Assembly (NCBI GenBank): GCA_964648115.1
Contig: CAZYME010000010.1
Location: 8,731-72,730 of the forward strand
Direction: 5' to 3'
Source: CAZYME01 sp964648115
Lineage (GTDB): Bacteria > Pseudomonadota > Gammaproteobacteria > Legionellales > Legionellaceae
DNA: 64,000 bases
Notes under the pieces: model-generated
The model's database searches: none
Told to the model about the DNA's origin: nothing
What the model saw: the letters and a program-made list of their open reading frames with translations, nothing else
Shown here: one piece after another, positions 1 through 8,825 of the stretch
Position numbering within the stretch: the first letter of the stretch is position 1
Layout of the letters: each line of letters begins with the position of its first letter
Translations under genes and position numbers: made by a program

Positions 1-1783
1 CTAAACCCCATTCAGGACGAACTTCTGACCAATCATGACTTCGTTTTTGCGTAACATGGATTGGATTTTTACAATGAGATTCGCCAAATGTCTTACATCG
101 ATTGTCGCTATTCATTGTTTGAGCAGCAATCAGATCGACTTGTATATTTTTAATTAAATCAGAATGCATTTCACTCTCATTATCTTCCGAATAAATGACT
201 ACTGCATCTGTTGTCGTGTTATGTTCTGCCGCTTTGAATTGAGTATCCGCAGGAATAATAATACCTCGCTCATAAAGACTAGCTCGTACAAACTGCCTGT
301 TTAAGATTGCTGCTAAAATTTTGGCATTCGAACCACCATGATTTCCGCCGCAAGCACCACAGTCTAATGCCGATGCATAGGGATTATTTTGGGTGGTACT
401 TCCGTGACCACAAAATATCACAAGCTTGGCAAAATTTTTGGTCAATCCCATAATTCTTAATACGGCTTCTGCATAGAGAACTTGCTCTGCTGGTGCGATT
501 CCACTTAGTGAATCTCCTTGATTTAGTGTAACGATAGGTTGAGTATCCACCGTTGGAACCATTTTTTTACTAAGCCAACTTACAAATTTAGCGGAGGAAA
601 CCGGCGCTAGTGTCCTTGCCAACATACTGATCCCACACCAGGCTCCAAGTGTTTCCACCAAAGAAAATGGAGTTGAGAAATTATATTTTAAGTCTTGATA
701 AGCTTGTTTAAGCCTATTCATGTTTTCTTTTCCACGCATATTACGTTTGACACACGGAAGTGATTGCATGGTTGGGATTTCGTGAATATCATAACGAGGC
801 TTTAATAATACTGGGCAAGAATCACTAGACTTTCCGGTGTTATAATCATGAATGCGTACAGGTAATCCAAAAAATCCTGCAAATCCTAGTGTTTCATAAT
901 TACCGATTTTTTCAAGGCGGTAACGAAAAGGTTCTGAGCGCACATCAATACAAAATACTAGTTGAGCATCCGAACGAACACTGGGGCCTGCTTGCTCTCT
1001 CGCAACTGGTGAAAGTAGTTTTTCTAATAGCGCTTGACTGTATTTTTTTTCTAAACTCTCCATTTTTTTAATCAAGCCATTTTGAACCGCACTCAATTTT
1101 CGATTACTCTTTTTATGGCGCACTTCGGGCCATAAAAGTGTTGTTATTACCAGTCGAACCGCAACAAAATCAACTACTGTCACGGGTGTTGTATCGACTG
1201 AAGAGGAGGGATTTCTCCAGGCAGACCGCCACTTTACATAGCCCGCCCATCCTGGTAAATAGCTTAGTGATTCTTTAATAAAATCCTCTTGTTTATCTAA
1301 AGAAACCCCTAGTTTTTCCAAACATAAATCAATAGCGTCCTCAGCTTTCTCTGGTAGACTCGTTAACCAATCTCTATTGCTTTTTTCACCTTGATGCAGC
1401 GATTTATCCTCGATGGATAACATCCTAAAACCATTATAAAATCCTTCTGAACGTCCTGGCATTTCAATGGTTCCCTGCCCCAAATCTAAAAATGCACTAC
1501 ACCATTTAATCATTTCACGATTGACAACATTCAGCTTAAGCTCCGTATTGTTCGCCCCGAAAATACGATTCGCCTCTGCAAGTGCCTCTTCAAAAGGCAG
1601 TGATTCAAACCCTTGTAGAGGATTGCAGGCAATAAATGTTTCAATAGGCCATACCGGTGAAATAAATTTTGAGGCATTATTTACCATTGCTTGGATATTG
1701 GCGGATACATTTGCTTTCTCTAATCGCTTTGACATGATATCGAACTCTCTTTGTATAGATTTATGGGTCGCTTTATTCATCAT
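1..1783 (-). CDS. dabA: DabA (DUF2309), inorganic carbon transporter subunit, 3' end beyond window
   Basis: Partial gene: about 594 N-terminal residues are present and the reading frame is open to the window edge. The family forms the DabA/DabB complex, which couples an ion gradient to vectorial CO2 hydration and bicarbonate accumulation. The carbonic-anhydrase-like zinc and active-site set is visible: Cys278 and Asp280 in VFCIDVRSEP, His460 in FCGHGS and Cys475 in ALDCGACGGNHGG. The 15-residue His-Cys spacing is the one I know for DabA2. The start (the first of two adjacent ATGs) has GAGGGA upstream and lies 7 bp after the dabB stop, so the two are one operon. Family assignment is firm; carbon accumulation in this organism is inferred. 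Confidence 0.93.
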   Translation of the reverse strand, partial: MMNKATHKSIQREFDIMSKRLEKANVSANIQAMVNNASKFISPVWPIETFIACNPLQGFESLPFEEALAEANRIFGANNTELKLNVVNREMIKWCSAFLDLGQGTIEMPGRSEGFYNGFRMLSIEDKSLHQGEKSNRDWLTSLPEKAEDAIDLCLEKLGVSLDKQEDFIKESLSYLPGWAGYVKWRSAWRNPSSSVDTTPVTVVDFVAVRLVITTLLWPEVRHKKSNRKLSAVQNGLIKKMESLEKKYSQALLEKLLSPVAREQAGPSVRSDAQLVFCIDVRSEPFRYRLEKIGNYETLGFAGFFGLPVRIHDYNTGKSSDSCPVLLKPRYDIHEIPTMQSLPCVKRNMRGKENMNRLKQAYQDLKYNFSTPFSLVETLGAWCGISMLARTLAPVSSAKFVSWLSKKMVPTVDTQPIVTLNQGDSLSGIAPAEQVLYAEAVLRIMGLTKNFAKLVIFCGHGSTTQNNPYASALDCGACGGNHGGSNAKILAAILNRQFVRASLYERGIIIPADTQFKAAEHNTTTDAVVIYSEDNESEMHSDLIKNIQVDLIAAQTMNSDNRCKTFGESHCKNPIHVTQKRSHDWSEVRPEWGL

Positions 1784-1790
1784 GGTTCCC

Positions 1791-3317
1791 TCAATATTGG
1801 TAGGTATTACGAGATGTTGTTATGGTGCTTGGATGAGGCTGACTTCCATTGAGTAAGCTCATGTAAATCTTTGCCCAGATCTTTGTTTTTTCTAGGTGAC
1901 GCACAACATTTAAACTCATCACAAGCCAGAGAATAAAAAACAATGCGAAAACAACGATGTTAAATGGACTCAGAGGAGGAAGTTCTTTTGCTGAAAAGGC
2001 AGGTAAGAATGACTCAATAAAATAAATACTTTCACCATAAAATACACCCGCTACTGCAACCAGCATGAAAGTAGGAATGACTCGCTGAATAATGCTTCCT
2101 TTTCTGAGAAGCGTATAGGCGAATTGAGCACCTGAAATAAAAGAAAAGCCGACGAGAAATGTAGTGGGTTGGAGGGTAAATATGGTCTTTTCACTCACGA
2201 TTGCAAAACAATAGGCGCCTAAAATACCAGCGAGACATGCTAATAAAAATCCGGGTAGATTGTACGGCGATTTCTGGCAAGTTATGCGCTTAGATTGAAC
2301 GGCAGATCCTGCGTTGAGAAAAAGAAACGACTTGAAAAGACCATGCCAACAGAGATGGGCAATTGCTGCAGGGAAAAGCCCTAGGCCACATTGCATCATC
2401 ATAAAACCCATCTGTGCCATCGTAGAGCAGGCCAACATCCGTTTAATGTCTGTTTGCAGCAGTTTCCAACTTGTGCCAACAATTGCAGTAACGACCCCAA
2501 CAGTGAATATAACAGTGAGAATCAGTGGAGCCGATAAAAACAGCGGTGAAAATTTCACTAAAATAAACCCGCCACCGTTAACAAGGCCCGCATGCATCAA
2601 AGCAGATACAGGGGTTGGAGAGTTCAAAGAGCTGGTAAGCCAAGCCTGGAATGGCCACTGTGCGGATTGAATTAAGGCAGTAATCGTAATTAATGATAAT
2701 ATGACGATTAACCAAGGAGACTGGCTTATCATAGACTGGTTATTGATAAAATCGATCGAGAGACTGCCTGACTTTTCATAAAGAAGTATAAATGCTGCAA
2801 GAAGCGAAGCACTGCCTAACGAAAGCGATTTTAATGCCAGTTGGCCTGAGTTTTTTGCCGCCTGCCATGTCTTTTTATGAACCATCAGGGATATCAGCAA
2901 AAGATTGCTAGCAGTCCATGCGGCCCATAGTACAAGCAAATTATCAGCACAAACCATGATTGAAGCAGTTATGGTAATAGCTGATAAAGAAAGAAAATAT
3001 CGGTGATAAATACTATCACCAGAGAGGTAACGTCTTGAAAACTGATGAACAATAGAGCTTACAAAGAAAATAAGCATGTTCATGGTTAATGACAGGCCAT
3101 CCAGATTAAGACCCCAAAGGTTAGCCTTATTCTTTGTTAATACAGTCACGCCTAGTAAAAAAGCACTTAAAACTAAACCAGCCCAAATCAACAGAGTAGA
3201 AAATAGTGCTCCCTTAATAGGACTTTTTTTATAAAATATTGCATTAATCATTAGTCCCATAAAGGGAAAAATTATATTTAACATATATAAAAAATTTAGA
3301 TCTATTAATTTATCCAC
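1791..3317 (-). CDS. dabB: DabB, NADH-quinone oxidoreductase subunit 5-like membrane partner of DabA
   Basis: Polytopic membrane protein of the proton-conducting NuoL/MrpA family with about 13-14 hydrophobic segments; it includes a GTSWKLLQTDIKRMLACSTM stretch typical of the NuoL core. Next to DabA it is the cation-conducting subunit of the DAB bicarbonate-accumulation complex and not part of complex I, since no other nuo gene is nearby. I prefer the GTG start at 3317: an AGGAG (3325-3329) sits 7 nt upstream and the protein then begins VDKLIDLNFLY. An in-frame ATG at 3368 would add 17 polar residues and has no ribosome site. It is transcribed divergently from the LysR gene. Confidence 0.9.
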   Translation of the reverse strand: MDKLIDLNFLYMLNIIFPFMGLMINAIFYKKSPIKGALFSTLLIWAGLVLSAFLLGVTVLTKNKANLWGLNLDGLSLTMNMLIFFVSSIVHQFSRRYLSGDSIYHRYFLSLSAITITASIMVCADNLLVLWAAWTASNLLLISLMVHKKTWQAAKNSGQLALKSLSLGSASLLAAFILLYEKSGSLSIDFINNQSMISQSPWLIVILSLITITALIQSAQWPFQAWLTSSLNSPTPVSALMHAGLVNGGGFILVKFSPLFLSAPLILTVIFTVGVVTAIVGTSWKLLQTDIKRMLACSTMAQMGFMMMQCGLGLFPAAIAHLCWHGLFKSFLFLNAGSAVQSKRITCQKSPYNLPGFLLACLAGILGAYCFAIVSEKTIFTLQPTTFLVGFSFISGAQFAYTLLRKGSIIQRVIPTFMLVAVAGVFYGESIYFIESFLPAFSAKELPPLSPFNIVVFALFFILWLVMSLNVVRHLEKTKIWAKIYMSLLNGSQPHPSTITTSRNTYQY

Positions 3318-3355
3318 AGCACTTCTCCTATTAGAATTTCTATTTTTATTGTCAA

Positions 3356-3419
3356 AATATAGACGCAATGCTAATATTAGTAAATTTAAAAAATCTTATA
3401 AAACTCATAAGGAAATCTA
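3356..3419. promoter_or_regulatory. dabBA / lysR divergent control region
   Basis: This AT-rich gap separates dabB from the divergent LysR gene. It contains the palindrome CTAATATTAG (3371-3380), a plausible LysR-type half-operator. On the minus strand a weak promoter reads TTACTA, 16 bp, then TATATT (3356-3361), which would start a transcript ahead of the GTG start at 3317. Assignment is by position and motif only. Confidence 0.35.
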
Positions 3420-4271
3420 ATGTCGATTGATACAGTCACTCTCCAATGCTTTCTTGCAGTTGCTGATACGGCTAGCTTTACTAAAGCAGCAGAGCGTGTT
3501 TGCAGGACGCAATCTGCGATTAGTCAACAAATAGCCAAGCTTGAAAACCTGGTTGAAAAACCACTTATTAATCGTGGGCGAGAGCTTTCTTTAACAACGG
3601 AAGGAGAAATATTCCTCGGATATGCAAGGAAAATTTTTGAATTACATAGAGAGTTATTGGACCGCTTTAAAGAGCCGGATCTTCAAGGAGAATTCAAATT
3701 TGGTTTACCAGAGGACTTTGCAACCGTTGTTTTATCAGATGTATTAGTTGATTTTTCAAGACTCCATCCTCGTGTTATTTTAAATGTTGAATGTGATTTG
3801 ACCTTTAATCTTTTTGAACATTTTCAACAAGGAAAATTTGACATCATACTCGTAAAAATGAGTCGCCCAGCATCATTAAAGAATGGGATTAATGTCTGGA
3901 GTGAGCCAGTTGAATGGATAGGCAAGCCAGGTTTATTACCCATATTTAATAAAAATAGCGTAATCCCTCTGGTTCTATCACCACAACCTTGTGTTTATCG
4001 TGAAAATGCTATCGAATCTTTAGAAAGAGCCGGGCTTAAGTGGCGGCTTGCATATAGTAGCCCCAGTTACGCCGGAAAAATGGCGGCCGTTAAGGCGGGA
4101 TTGGGGCTAACTGTGATTCAGCGCACGATGATTCCTGACTATTTAGAGCGAATTGAAAATCCATGCTTGCCCATATTAAATGATATTCATATTTCATTGT
4201 TAAAAAAAGACTCACGAAACAAGGCAATAGAATCACTTGAATACTTCCTGCTGAAGAAGCTAAGGCATTAA
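3420..4271 (+). CDS. LysR-family transcriptional regulator
   Basis: A 283-residue protein with an N-terminal winged helix-turn-helix (about residues 5-62, including AVADTASFTKAAERVCRTQS and AISQQIAKLE) followed by a LysR-type effector-binding domain. Length is slightly short of the usual 290-320. It is divergent from dabBA and separated by about 50 bp of AT-rich DNA, so it most likely controls that operon, perhaps in response to CO2 or bicarbonate status as CbbR/CcmR-type LysR proteins do for carbon-concentrating genes. The effector is unknown. A ribosome site AAGGA lies just before the ATG. Confidence 0.9.
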   Translation: MSIDTVTLQCFLAVADTASFTKAAERVCRTQSAISQQIAKLENLVEKPLINRGRELSLTTEGEIFLGYARKIFELHRELLDRFKEPDLQGEFKFGLPEDFATVVLSDVLVDFSRLHPRVILNVECDLTFNLFEHFQQGKFDIILVKMSRPASLKNGINVWSEPVEWIGKPGLLPIFNKNSVIPLVLSPQPCVYRENAIESLERAGLKWRLAYSSPSYAGKMAAVKAGLGLTVIQRTMIPDYLERIENPCLPILNDIHISLLKKDSRNKAIESLEYFLLKKLRH

Positions 4272-4284
4272 TGTTTTTAGGCCT

Positions 4285-5202
4285 TCATCGAAATTCCTGC
4301 TTTAAAGCATCAGCACATTGTGGATAAGCAAATTGATATCCTTCCTCTATTAGTCGTTTTGGAATAACCCGCTGCCCCCTGAGCAGCAAGCAATCACCCA
4401 TTTCCCCTAACAATATTTGAATGATCTTAGCAGGGATTTTTAATAACAATGGACGGTGTAAGATATTTGCCAACATTCGAGCAAACTCTTCTTGGCTGAT
4501 TGGATTAGGGGATGTAATATTAAATGCACCCGTTAAATCAGGTCGATTTAATAAAAATAAAATAGATGCAATAACATCATCGATATGCACCCAAGAAATA
4601 ATCTGCCTACCATCGCCCAAGATGCTACCCATCCCCATCCGAAAACTTGGCGCGATTTTTTTCAAAAAGCCTTGGTTTTTTTTCAAGACCACGCCAAAAC
4701 GCACGGTTGTTACCGCTATTCCTTCTTTAGTGGCAGGAGCTAATGACTCTTGCCAGCGAACCCCTATCTCACTTAGAAAATCGCGAGGATGCTCAATATC
4801 AATAGGGCTATTTTCATCGAATTGCGCGAGATCACCATTGATTTGTAAACCATAAATCCCCACCGCATTTGCACATATAAAACGTGGCTTGGCTTTTTTA
4901 CTAATTAACCAATTAATTAATTGGGTATTTGTATCCGTTCGAGAATGAATCAACTTTTCTTTGACAGCATCATTCCATCTTGAAGCTGCAATATTATGAC
5001 CACAGAGGTTGATAACCACATCATAGCTAGTAGCATCTAATTGAGGTAATTGCTCCCAAGTATTCATTGAGATATTTTTTGAGAAGCGCTTTTGAAGCGT
5101 ATGAACATCCCTACCTAATACTGTAATGTTATGCTCGGGCTCTAAGGCCTTGACCAACTCTGCTCCAATAAATCCAGAAGCCCCAGCAATAAGAATATTC
5201 AT
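4285..5202 (-). CDS. TIGR01777-family NAD(P)-dependent epimerase-like protein (YfcH type)
   Basis: Extended SDR protein of 305 residues. It starts MNILIAGASGFIGAELVKAL, a Rossmann GxxGxxG motif, and has the family blocks VVINLCGHNIAASRW, a WV-HIDD segment and a C-terminal DUF1731-like region (RVIPKRLIEEGYQFAYP). The substrate is unknown; YfcH homologues are annotated as sugar-nucleotide epimerases without biochemical proof. I chose ATG 5202, preceded by GAAGGG, over an upstream in-frame start at 5244 that would overlap tspO more deeply. It is the third gene of a tightly packed operon with TspO and a second SDR protein and converges on the LysR gene with a 13-bp gap. Confidence 0.85.
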   Translation of the reverse strand: MNILIAGASGFIGAELVKALEPEHNITVLGRDVHTLQKRFSKNISMNTWEQLPQLDATSYDVVINLCGHNIAASRWNDAVKEKLIHSRTDTNTQLINWLISKKAKPRFICANAVGIYGLQINGDLAQFDENSPIDIEHPRDFLSEIGVRWQESLAPATKEGIAVTTVRFGVVLKKNQGFLKKIAPSFRMGMGSILGDGRQIISWVHIDDVIASILFLLNRPDLTGAFNITSPNPISQEEFARMLANILHRPLLLKIPAKIIQILLGEMGDCLLLRGQRVIPKRLIEEGYQFAYPQCADALKQEFR

Positions 5203-5218
5203 TTTAGACGACCCTTCA

Positions 5219-5689
5219 TTAGTTAAGCATCCAAATAACCCCATTTAAGTAACTTGCAAAAAGCAACCATATAAAATAAGGAACCAGCATGATACTACTA
5301 AATTTAAAATTATTTTTTGTGAGAAAAATCGTTATCAAGGTTAAAAGAGCGATCGAAATAATACAATAAAAGCTCAAGGCAATAAGATGGAAATTAAAAA
5401 ATAGCGGTGACCATGACCAATTCAAAATCATCTGTGCACTATAAAATATAAGTGCTATCTTAGCCTTTCGATGTTGACGTTGTTGCCAAAGTGACCATCC
5501 TGACAAGGCAATCATCGCGTATAGAATAGACCAAACAATGGGGAAAACAATTGCGGGTGGCGTTAGATTTGATTTATGAAGCGAACTATACCAAGTATCG
5601 ATATTTACTTGGGTTATCTGCCCTAAAAAATACCCTACCAATTGAAAAACGAAAATCCACGCGAACATACCTAATAATTTTTTTAACAT
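5219..5689 (-). CDS. tspO: TspO/MBR family tryptophan-rich sensory protein
   Basis: A 156-residue membrane protein with five predicted helices and the TspO/peripheral benzodiazepine receptor signatures: a W-Y-S-S-L-H-K-S-N-L-T-P-P loop, PIVWSILYAMIALSGW, and SWSPLFFNFH with the aromatic cholesterol/porphyrin-contact region. Bacterial TspO binds porphyrins and modulates stress and photosynthesis responses; the role here is unproven. The start codon overlaps the stop of the upstream SDR gene (ATGTTAA), indicating translational coupling. Confidence 0.92.
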   Translation of the reverse strand: MLKKLLGMFAWIFVFQLVGYFLGQITQVNIDTWYSSLHKSNLTPPAIVFPIVWSILYAMIALSGWSLWQQRQHRKAKIALIFYSAQMILNWSWSPLFFNFHLIALSFYCIISIALLTLITIFLTKNNFKFSSIMLVPYFIWLLFASYLNGVIWMLN

Positions 5690-6570
5690 GAATAGTCTCC
5701 AGCTTCATATAGACTTTGCAAGCCCTCTCGGTAACTTGGGTACTTTAAAGCAACCAAAAGCTCCTGCTTAATTTTACGATTACTAACACGACGGTGATGA
5801 GTATAGAATTCTTTTGCCATAGGGGATAGCGTGGCAAGTTCAAACGCCACCCTTTCTGGCATAGCAACATTAAGCAAGTGAGCCGCGTATTCATCTACTT
5901 CATGTGCCGGAGCGGGCTCATCATCAGCCACATTGTATATTGAAATAGGATTTGGGGTTTTTATCGAGGCTACAAGAACCTCGGCAATATCTTGTACATG
6001 AATACGTGAAAAATAATGATTTTCTTTATAGATAGTTTGGGTTTTACCCTGTGCAATGCGCGTTAAAGCATTTCTTTGCGGCCCATAAATCCCAGCAATT
6101 CGAAAAACATGGAGAGGAAGTTGATGGTTTTGAGCTAACGAAAGCCATGCCCTCTCGGCATTTAATCGCAGTTCTGCTTGTGGACCGAGCGATATTGATG
6201 CCGAGGATTCATCCACCCACTCTCCTTGATGATCTCCATAAACCCCAGTTGATGAAAGATAGCCTACCCACTGAAATTGAGGCGCATATTTTTTTATTAA
6301 ATCAACAAAATTGCTTAGCACTGGATCACCAAATTGTGCAGAGGGTGGAGTGCTAATTAAAACATGAGTAACTGATCGCAGGCATTTTTCTACGTCCATC
6401 TTTGCAAAATTAATCAGGTCATAACCCTTTTCAATATCCAGAGCAAAGGAACGTTGGGTTCGTGAGGTACCACTGATATTAAAATCCATGTCAACCAACT
6501 TCTTTGCCAAAAAAGCGGCAGTATAACCAAAACCAAAAATTAACATTTTAGGGCGCATAAAATATACCAT
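5683..6570 (-). CDS. SDR-family NAD(P)-binding epimerase-like protein (YeeZ type)
   Basis: A 295-residue atypical SDR protein. The Rossmann start is MLIFGFGYTAAFLAKKL, and it carries VLISTPPSAQFGDP, YLSSTGVYGDHQGEWVDE (Y-G-D active-site block) and FRIAGIYGPQRNAL. This matches the YeeZ/uncharacterised NAD-dependent epimerase group; the substrate is unknown. The start is uncertain: ATGs at 6570, 6558 and 6546 are in frame and none has a strong ribosome site. It is the first gene of the SDR-tspO-SDR operon. Confidence 0.8.
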   Translation of the reverse strand: MVYFMRPKMLIFGFGYTAAFLAKKLVDMDFNISGTSRTQRSFALDIEKGYDLINFAKMDVEKCLRSVTHVLISTPPSAQFGDPVLSNFVDLIKKYAPQFQWVGYLSSTGVYGDHQGEWVDESSASISLGPQAELRLNAERAWLSLAQNHQLPLHVFRIAGIYGPQRNALTRIAQGKTQTIYKENHYFSRIHVQDIAEVLVASIKTPNPISIYNVADDEPAPAHEVDEYAAHLLNVAMPERVAFELATLSPMAKEFYTHHRRVSNRKIKQELLVALKYPSYREGLQSLYEAGDYSC

Positions 6571-6611
6571 CGTTGCTGTATCATGTTCTGTATTTCTAAA
6601 TCTAGGGCATG

Positions 6612-6741
6612 TTTACAACTCAGCAATTCCTGCCCAAAAACTGAGGCTGGTAGTTGCGTTCCTTCTCCCGATATCGGGAGAAGGCGATCCGGCTGATCAT
6701 TGGTTTTTACGGCGTAATTGCTGTTTACAATTCAACCCTGA
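6612..6741. repeat. Palindrome-bearing intergenic repeat
   Basis: The gap before the bestrophin gene contains a perfect 22-bp palindrome (6661-6682, arms CTTCTCCCGAT) and a near-direct repeat TGTTTACAAC/TTC at about 6610 and 6722. Both outer edges carry AGGG...CAATT, giving weakly inverted ends that recall the 11548 element. It probably represents an eroded member of the mobile palindromic families in this window. No gene is visible. Confidence 0.5.
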
Positions 6742-6753
6742 CGCCTACGTGCT

Positions 6754-7644
6754 CTAAAATCTAGTTTGATGAATTTCCACAATATTTTTTTCAATATTGA
6801 TACAAATATCGTTTAAGGGTAAGTGACTTAAATTTCCCTCAGAAAAAGGATTTTGCAGTTCTAATCCAATTTGGTCTAGTGAGAGTAATGCATAAGCGAC
6901 TAATCCGCTAACAAATGGGGTAATATATAATGAGGAGCTAACTGTTGCGAAAGGCAGTGCAATTAAAAAGAAAAGAATAAATCTTCTTGATTTAACAGCC
7001 ATTACAAATGGTATAGGCGTTTTTAAAATTCTCTCGCAGGCTCCATGACAATCAAGAAGAAGTGCCCGCGATTCCTCTGCCTTTAGAAAAGAAAACGGAT
7101 CTAATTGATTTTGATTGCGAAAATGATTTATCTCATGAGCAATCATGGATGATAAAATAGCAGGGCGACTTTCAGATTGTTTTATTTTTAATAGATCACC
7201 TTTTCCAATTAAATGCTTGATATCATCAACTGAGGCGTTATTTCTTAAACTGTTTTTTATTAAAAAAGGCATTGCTGAAATGTAGTTTATTACCTTTACC
7301 TTGCTATCATTAGTTAGAGCATAATTTGAAATAACAATCGCAAGATTTCTACTTTGGTTGACAATATTGCCCCATATTTTTCGTGCTTCCCACCAGCGGT
7401 CATAACCCGCATTTACTCTAAAAACCAATATTAACCCCATTATTAATCCAGCATATTCAAATGGCCCAATAGGTAGATATATTGATGGCTCAATATAATT
7501 GATGATTGAAATAAGGCACGAATAAATAAATATAATAAGAACTTTTTTAATCACTTTGGGCGTAACGGAACCTTTTAATGCAACGGCATTTTGTAAGAAG
7601 CCATCGTGCTCAATTTGATTTACAAACGATTTTTTCTTGCTCAT
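6754..7644 (-). CDS. Bestrophin-like (UPF0187) membrane channel protein
   Basis: A 296-residue protein of the bacterial bestrophin family, pentameric ion channels of the inner membrane. The diagnostic segment VFRVNAGYDRWWEARKIWG followed by VNQSRNLA is intact, with two N-terminal and two C-terminal hydrophobic hairpins and a polar central domain. Bacterial homologues conduct cations, eukaryotic ones anions; selectivity cannot be read here. ATG 7644 has GAGGTG upstream and overlaps the end of the GNAT-like gene by 35 bp, so the two are probably co-transcribed. Confidence 0.88.
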   Translation of the reverse strand: MSKKKSFVNQIEHDGFLQNAVALKGSVTPKVIKKVLIIFIYSCLISIINYIEPSIYLPIGPFEYAGLIMGLILVFRVNAGYDRWWEARKIWGNIVNQSRNLAIVISNYALTNDSKVKVINYISAMPFLIKNSLRNNASVDDIKHLIGKGDLLKIKQSESRPAILSSMIAHEINHFRNQNQLDPFSFLKAEESRALLLDCHGACERILKTPIPFVMAVKSRRFILFFLIALPFATVSSSLYITPFVSGLVAYALLSLDQIGLELQNPFSEGNLSHLPLNDICINIEKNIVEIHQTRF

Positions 7645-8455
7645 TTTTCACCTCAGATAGTTTGGGTTTCTCATCACTTCTACTTGAGAAAAATAAATCA
7701 TGGTGGCATTTGGAATTGGAATAATTTATATCGGGTATGTTTGGAGAAACTCCCATCCCAAACACCCCCGGCAATATAGGTGTTTTTAAAATTTTTTGCT
7801 TCCAGATAATTAGTGATTCTCTAGGCAAAAACATATGACCACCATCGATGCATAATTGTTGCTTTGAGTATTGATTCTTTTTAAGCCGTTCAATAATGTC
7901 CTCCCGCTGTAAATTTTCCTGAGGTGGTACAAATCCTAACTTGAAATAAAACTCACCAGATCCCCTTGTAGATCCCAGCGAAATTTCCTCATATTCATCA
8001 CGAATTGCGAATTCAATTGCTAGTTGGATTAAAAAACTTCCAATACGAAAGCCCCCACCACCCCTCAGTTCTAGTATATGGAGCTTATTTTCGATGATTC
8101 TTAAAACTATTTTTCCAGCGGATACAAATTTTAAAACCAACCCTTCATTGCTCTCATCAGAGTCACAATATTGCGGCTCATCCTCATATAAAGTAAAACA
8201 GACTCCCGTGCATGTTAAATTTTTGTCTATCATCATCTCATGAGCAAATAGATGATAAGCGGGGCTAGTTGTACCAGGGGCTTTTCCATGTAGGCGAGCC
8301 TCACCAATGTAACCAAAAAATTTTCGGTAAGACACTCGATCAAATACACCCTCCATGTATTGGGGTTTTCCTGTATCGCTTGGATGCTCCTGAAAAAATT
8401 CTGGCGCCCTGGTAGCACGAGCAAATGTATGTAGGTGAGGAGGTCTCTTTGACAA
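7610..8455 (-). CDS. GNAT-like acetyltransferase-domain protein, function unknown
   Basis: A 281-residue protein. Its centre carries a GNAT-like block: HILELRGGGGFRIGSFLIQ resembles the acetyl-CoA loop, followed by EFAIRDEYEEISLGST and EFYFKLGFVP, the usual late strand-helix with F-Y-x-K-x-G-F. Flanking regions are not recognisable. The only conventional start visible is TTG at 8455. The frame is open about 60 bp further up, where AGGAGAAGTTAAAATC precedes KIKEIGEIAAKAL, so the true start could be a rare codon there or the 5' end may be mutated. It could be a substrate-modifying effector; that is speculation. Confidence 0.6.
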   Translation of the reverse strand: MSKRPPHLHTFARATRAPEFFQEHPSDTGKPQYMEGVFDRVSYRKFFGYIGEARLHGKAPGTTSPAYHLFAHEMMIDKNLTCTGVCFTLYEDEPQYCDSDESNEGLVLKFVSAGKIVLRIIENKLHILELRGGGGFRIGSFLIQLAIEFAIRDEYEEISLGSTRGSGEFYFKLGFVPPQENLQREDIIERLKKNQYSKQQLCIDGGHMFLPRESLIIWKQKILKTPILPGVFGMGVSPNIPDINYSNSKCHHDLFFSSRSDEKPKLSEVKNEQEKIVCKSN

Positions 8456-8540
8456 AGCTTTTGCAGCAATTTCTCCGATTTCTTTGATTTTAACTTCTCC
8501 TCTATCTTGCTAAACCAATCCCTGCTTAAACCTCTAAAAC

Positions 8541-8602
8541 CTGGGTATGCGGTTTACTCGACTAATGCGCAAAAAGTGAACTCATCCGAGTAGTATACCC
8601 GG
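8541..8602. repeat. Imperfect inverted repeat upstream of GNAT-like gene
   Basis: The sequence GGGTATGCGGTTTACTCG is matched about 35 bp later by CGAGTAGTATACCCGG in inverted orientation (imperfect arms). The gap between is AT-rich. It may be a small inserted element or an operator; no promoter hexamers stand out. Confidence 0.35.
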
Positions 8603-8627
8603 TTTTTATGATTATTTGAGCCATGGA

Positions 8628-8812
8628 GCGCCAAAACTTAGGGCAAGAGCATCAAAGTTTAAATATAATACACAGCCACGTAGGGTGGCGCAAAGGAGCA
8701 CCGCGACGTGCCCACCAGTTGAGCTCAGCTTATTATCCTGGAGGGCACGACGTTTCACCCACCCTACATGTGCTCCTTTTAAACTTTGATGCTCTTGCCC
8801 TGCGCCAAAACT
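8628..8812. mobile_element. MITE-like element with 23-bp inverted ends and 11-bp flanking direct repeat
   Basis: Perfect 23-bp inverted arms (8641-8663 and 8778-8800, reading GGGCAAGAGCATCAAAG... inward) enclose about 115 bp that itself contains GTAGGGTGG...CCACCCTAC-type palindromes. The 11-mer GCGCCAAAACT occurs directly at 8628-8638 and 8802-8812, as expected for a target-site duplication, although 11 bp is long. There is no transposase inside, so the element is non-autonomous. It lies just past the stop of the 181-residue gene. Confidence 0.72.
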
Positions 8813-8825
8813 CCTGCGCAGAGGA

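Larger units (their letters stand above)
8456..8825. other. Gene-free interval filled by repeats
   Basis: This 370-bp stretch between two minus-strand accessory genes holds the inverted repeat at 8541-8602 and the larger palindromic insertion at 8628-8812. The open frames across it on both strands arise from the palindromes and resemble no protein, so I annotate no gene. Confidence 0.6.

Noticed and set aside
1791..3317. NuoL subunit of respiratory complex I
   Set aside because: No other nuo genes are adjacent and the next gene is DabA, so DabB is the better call.
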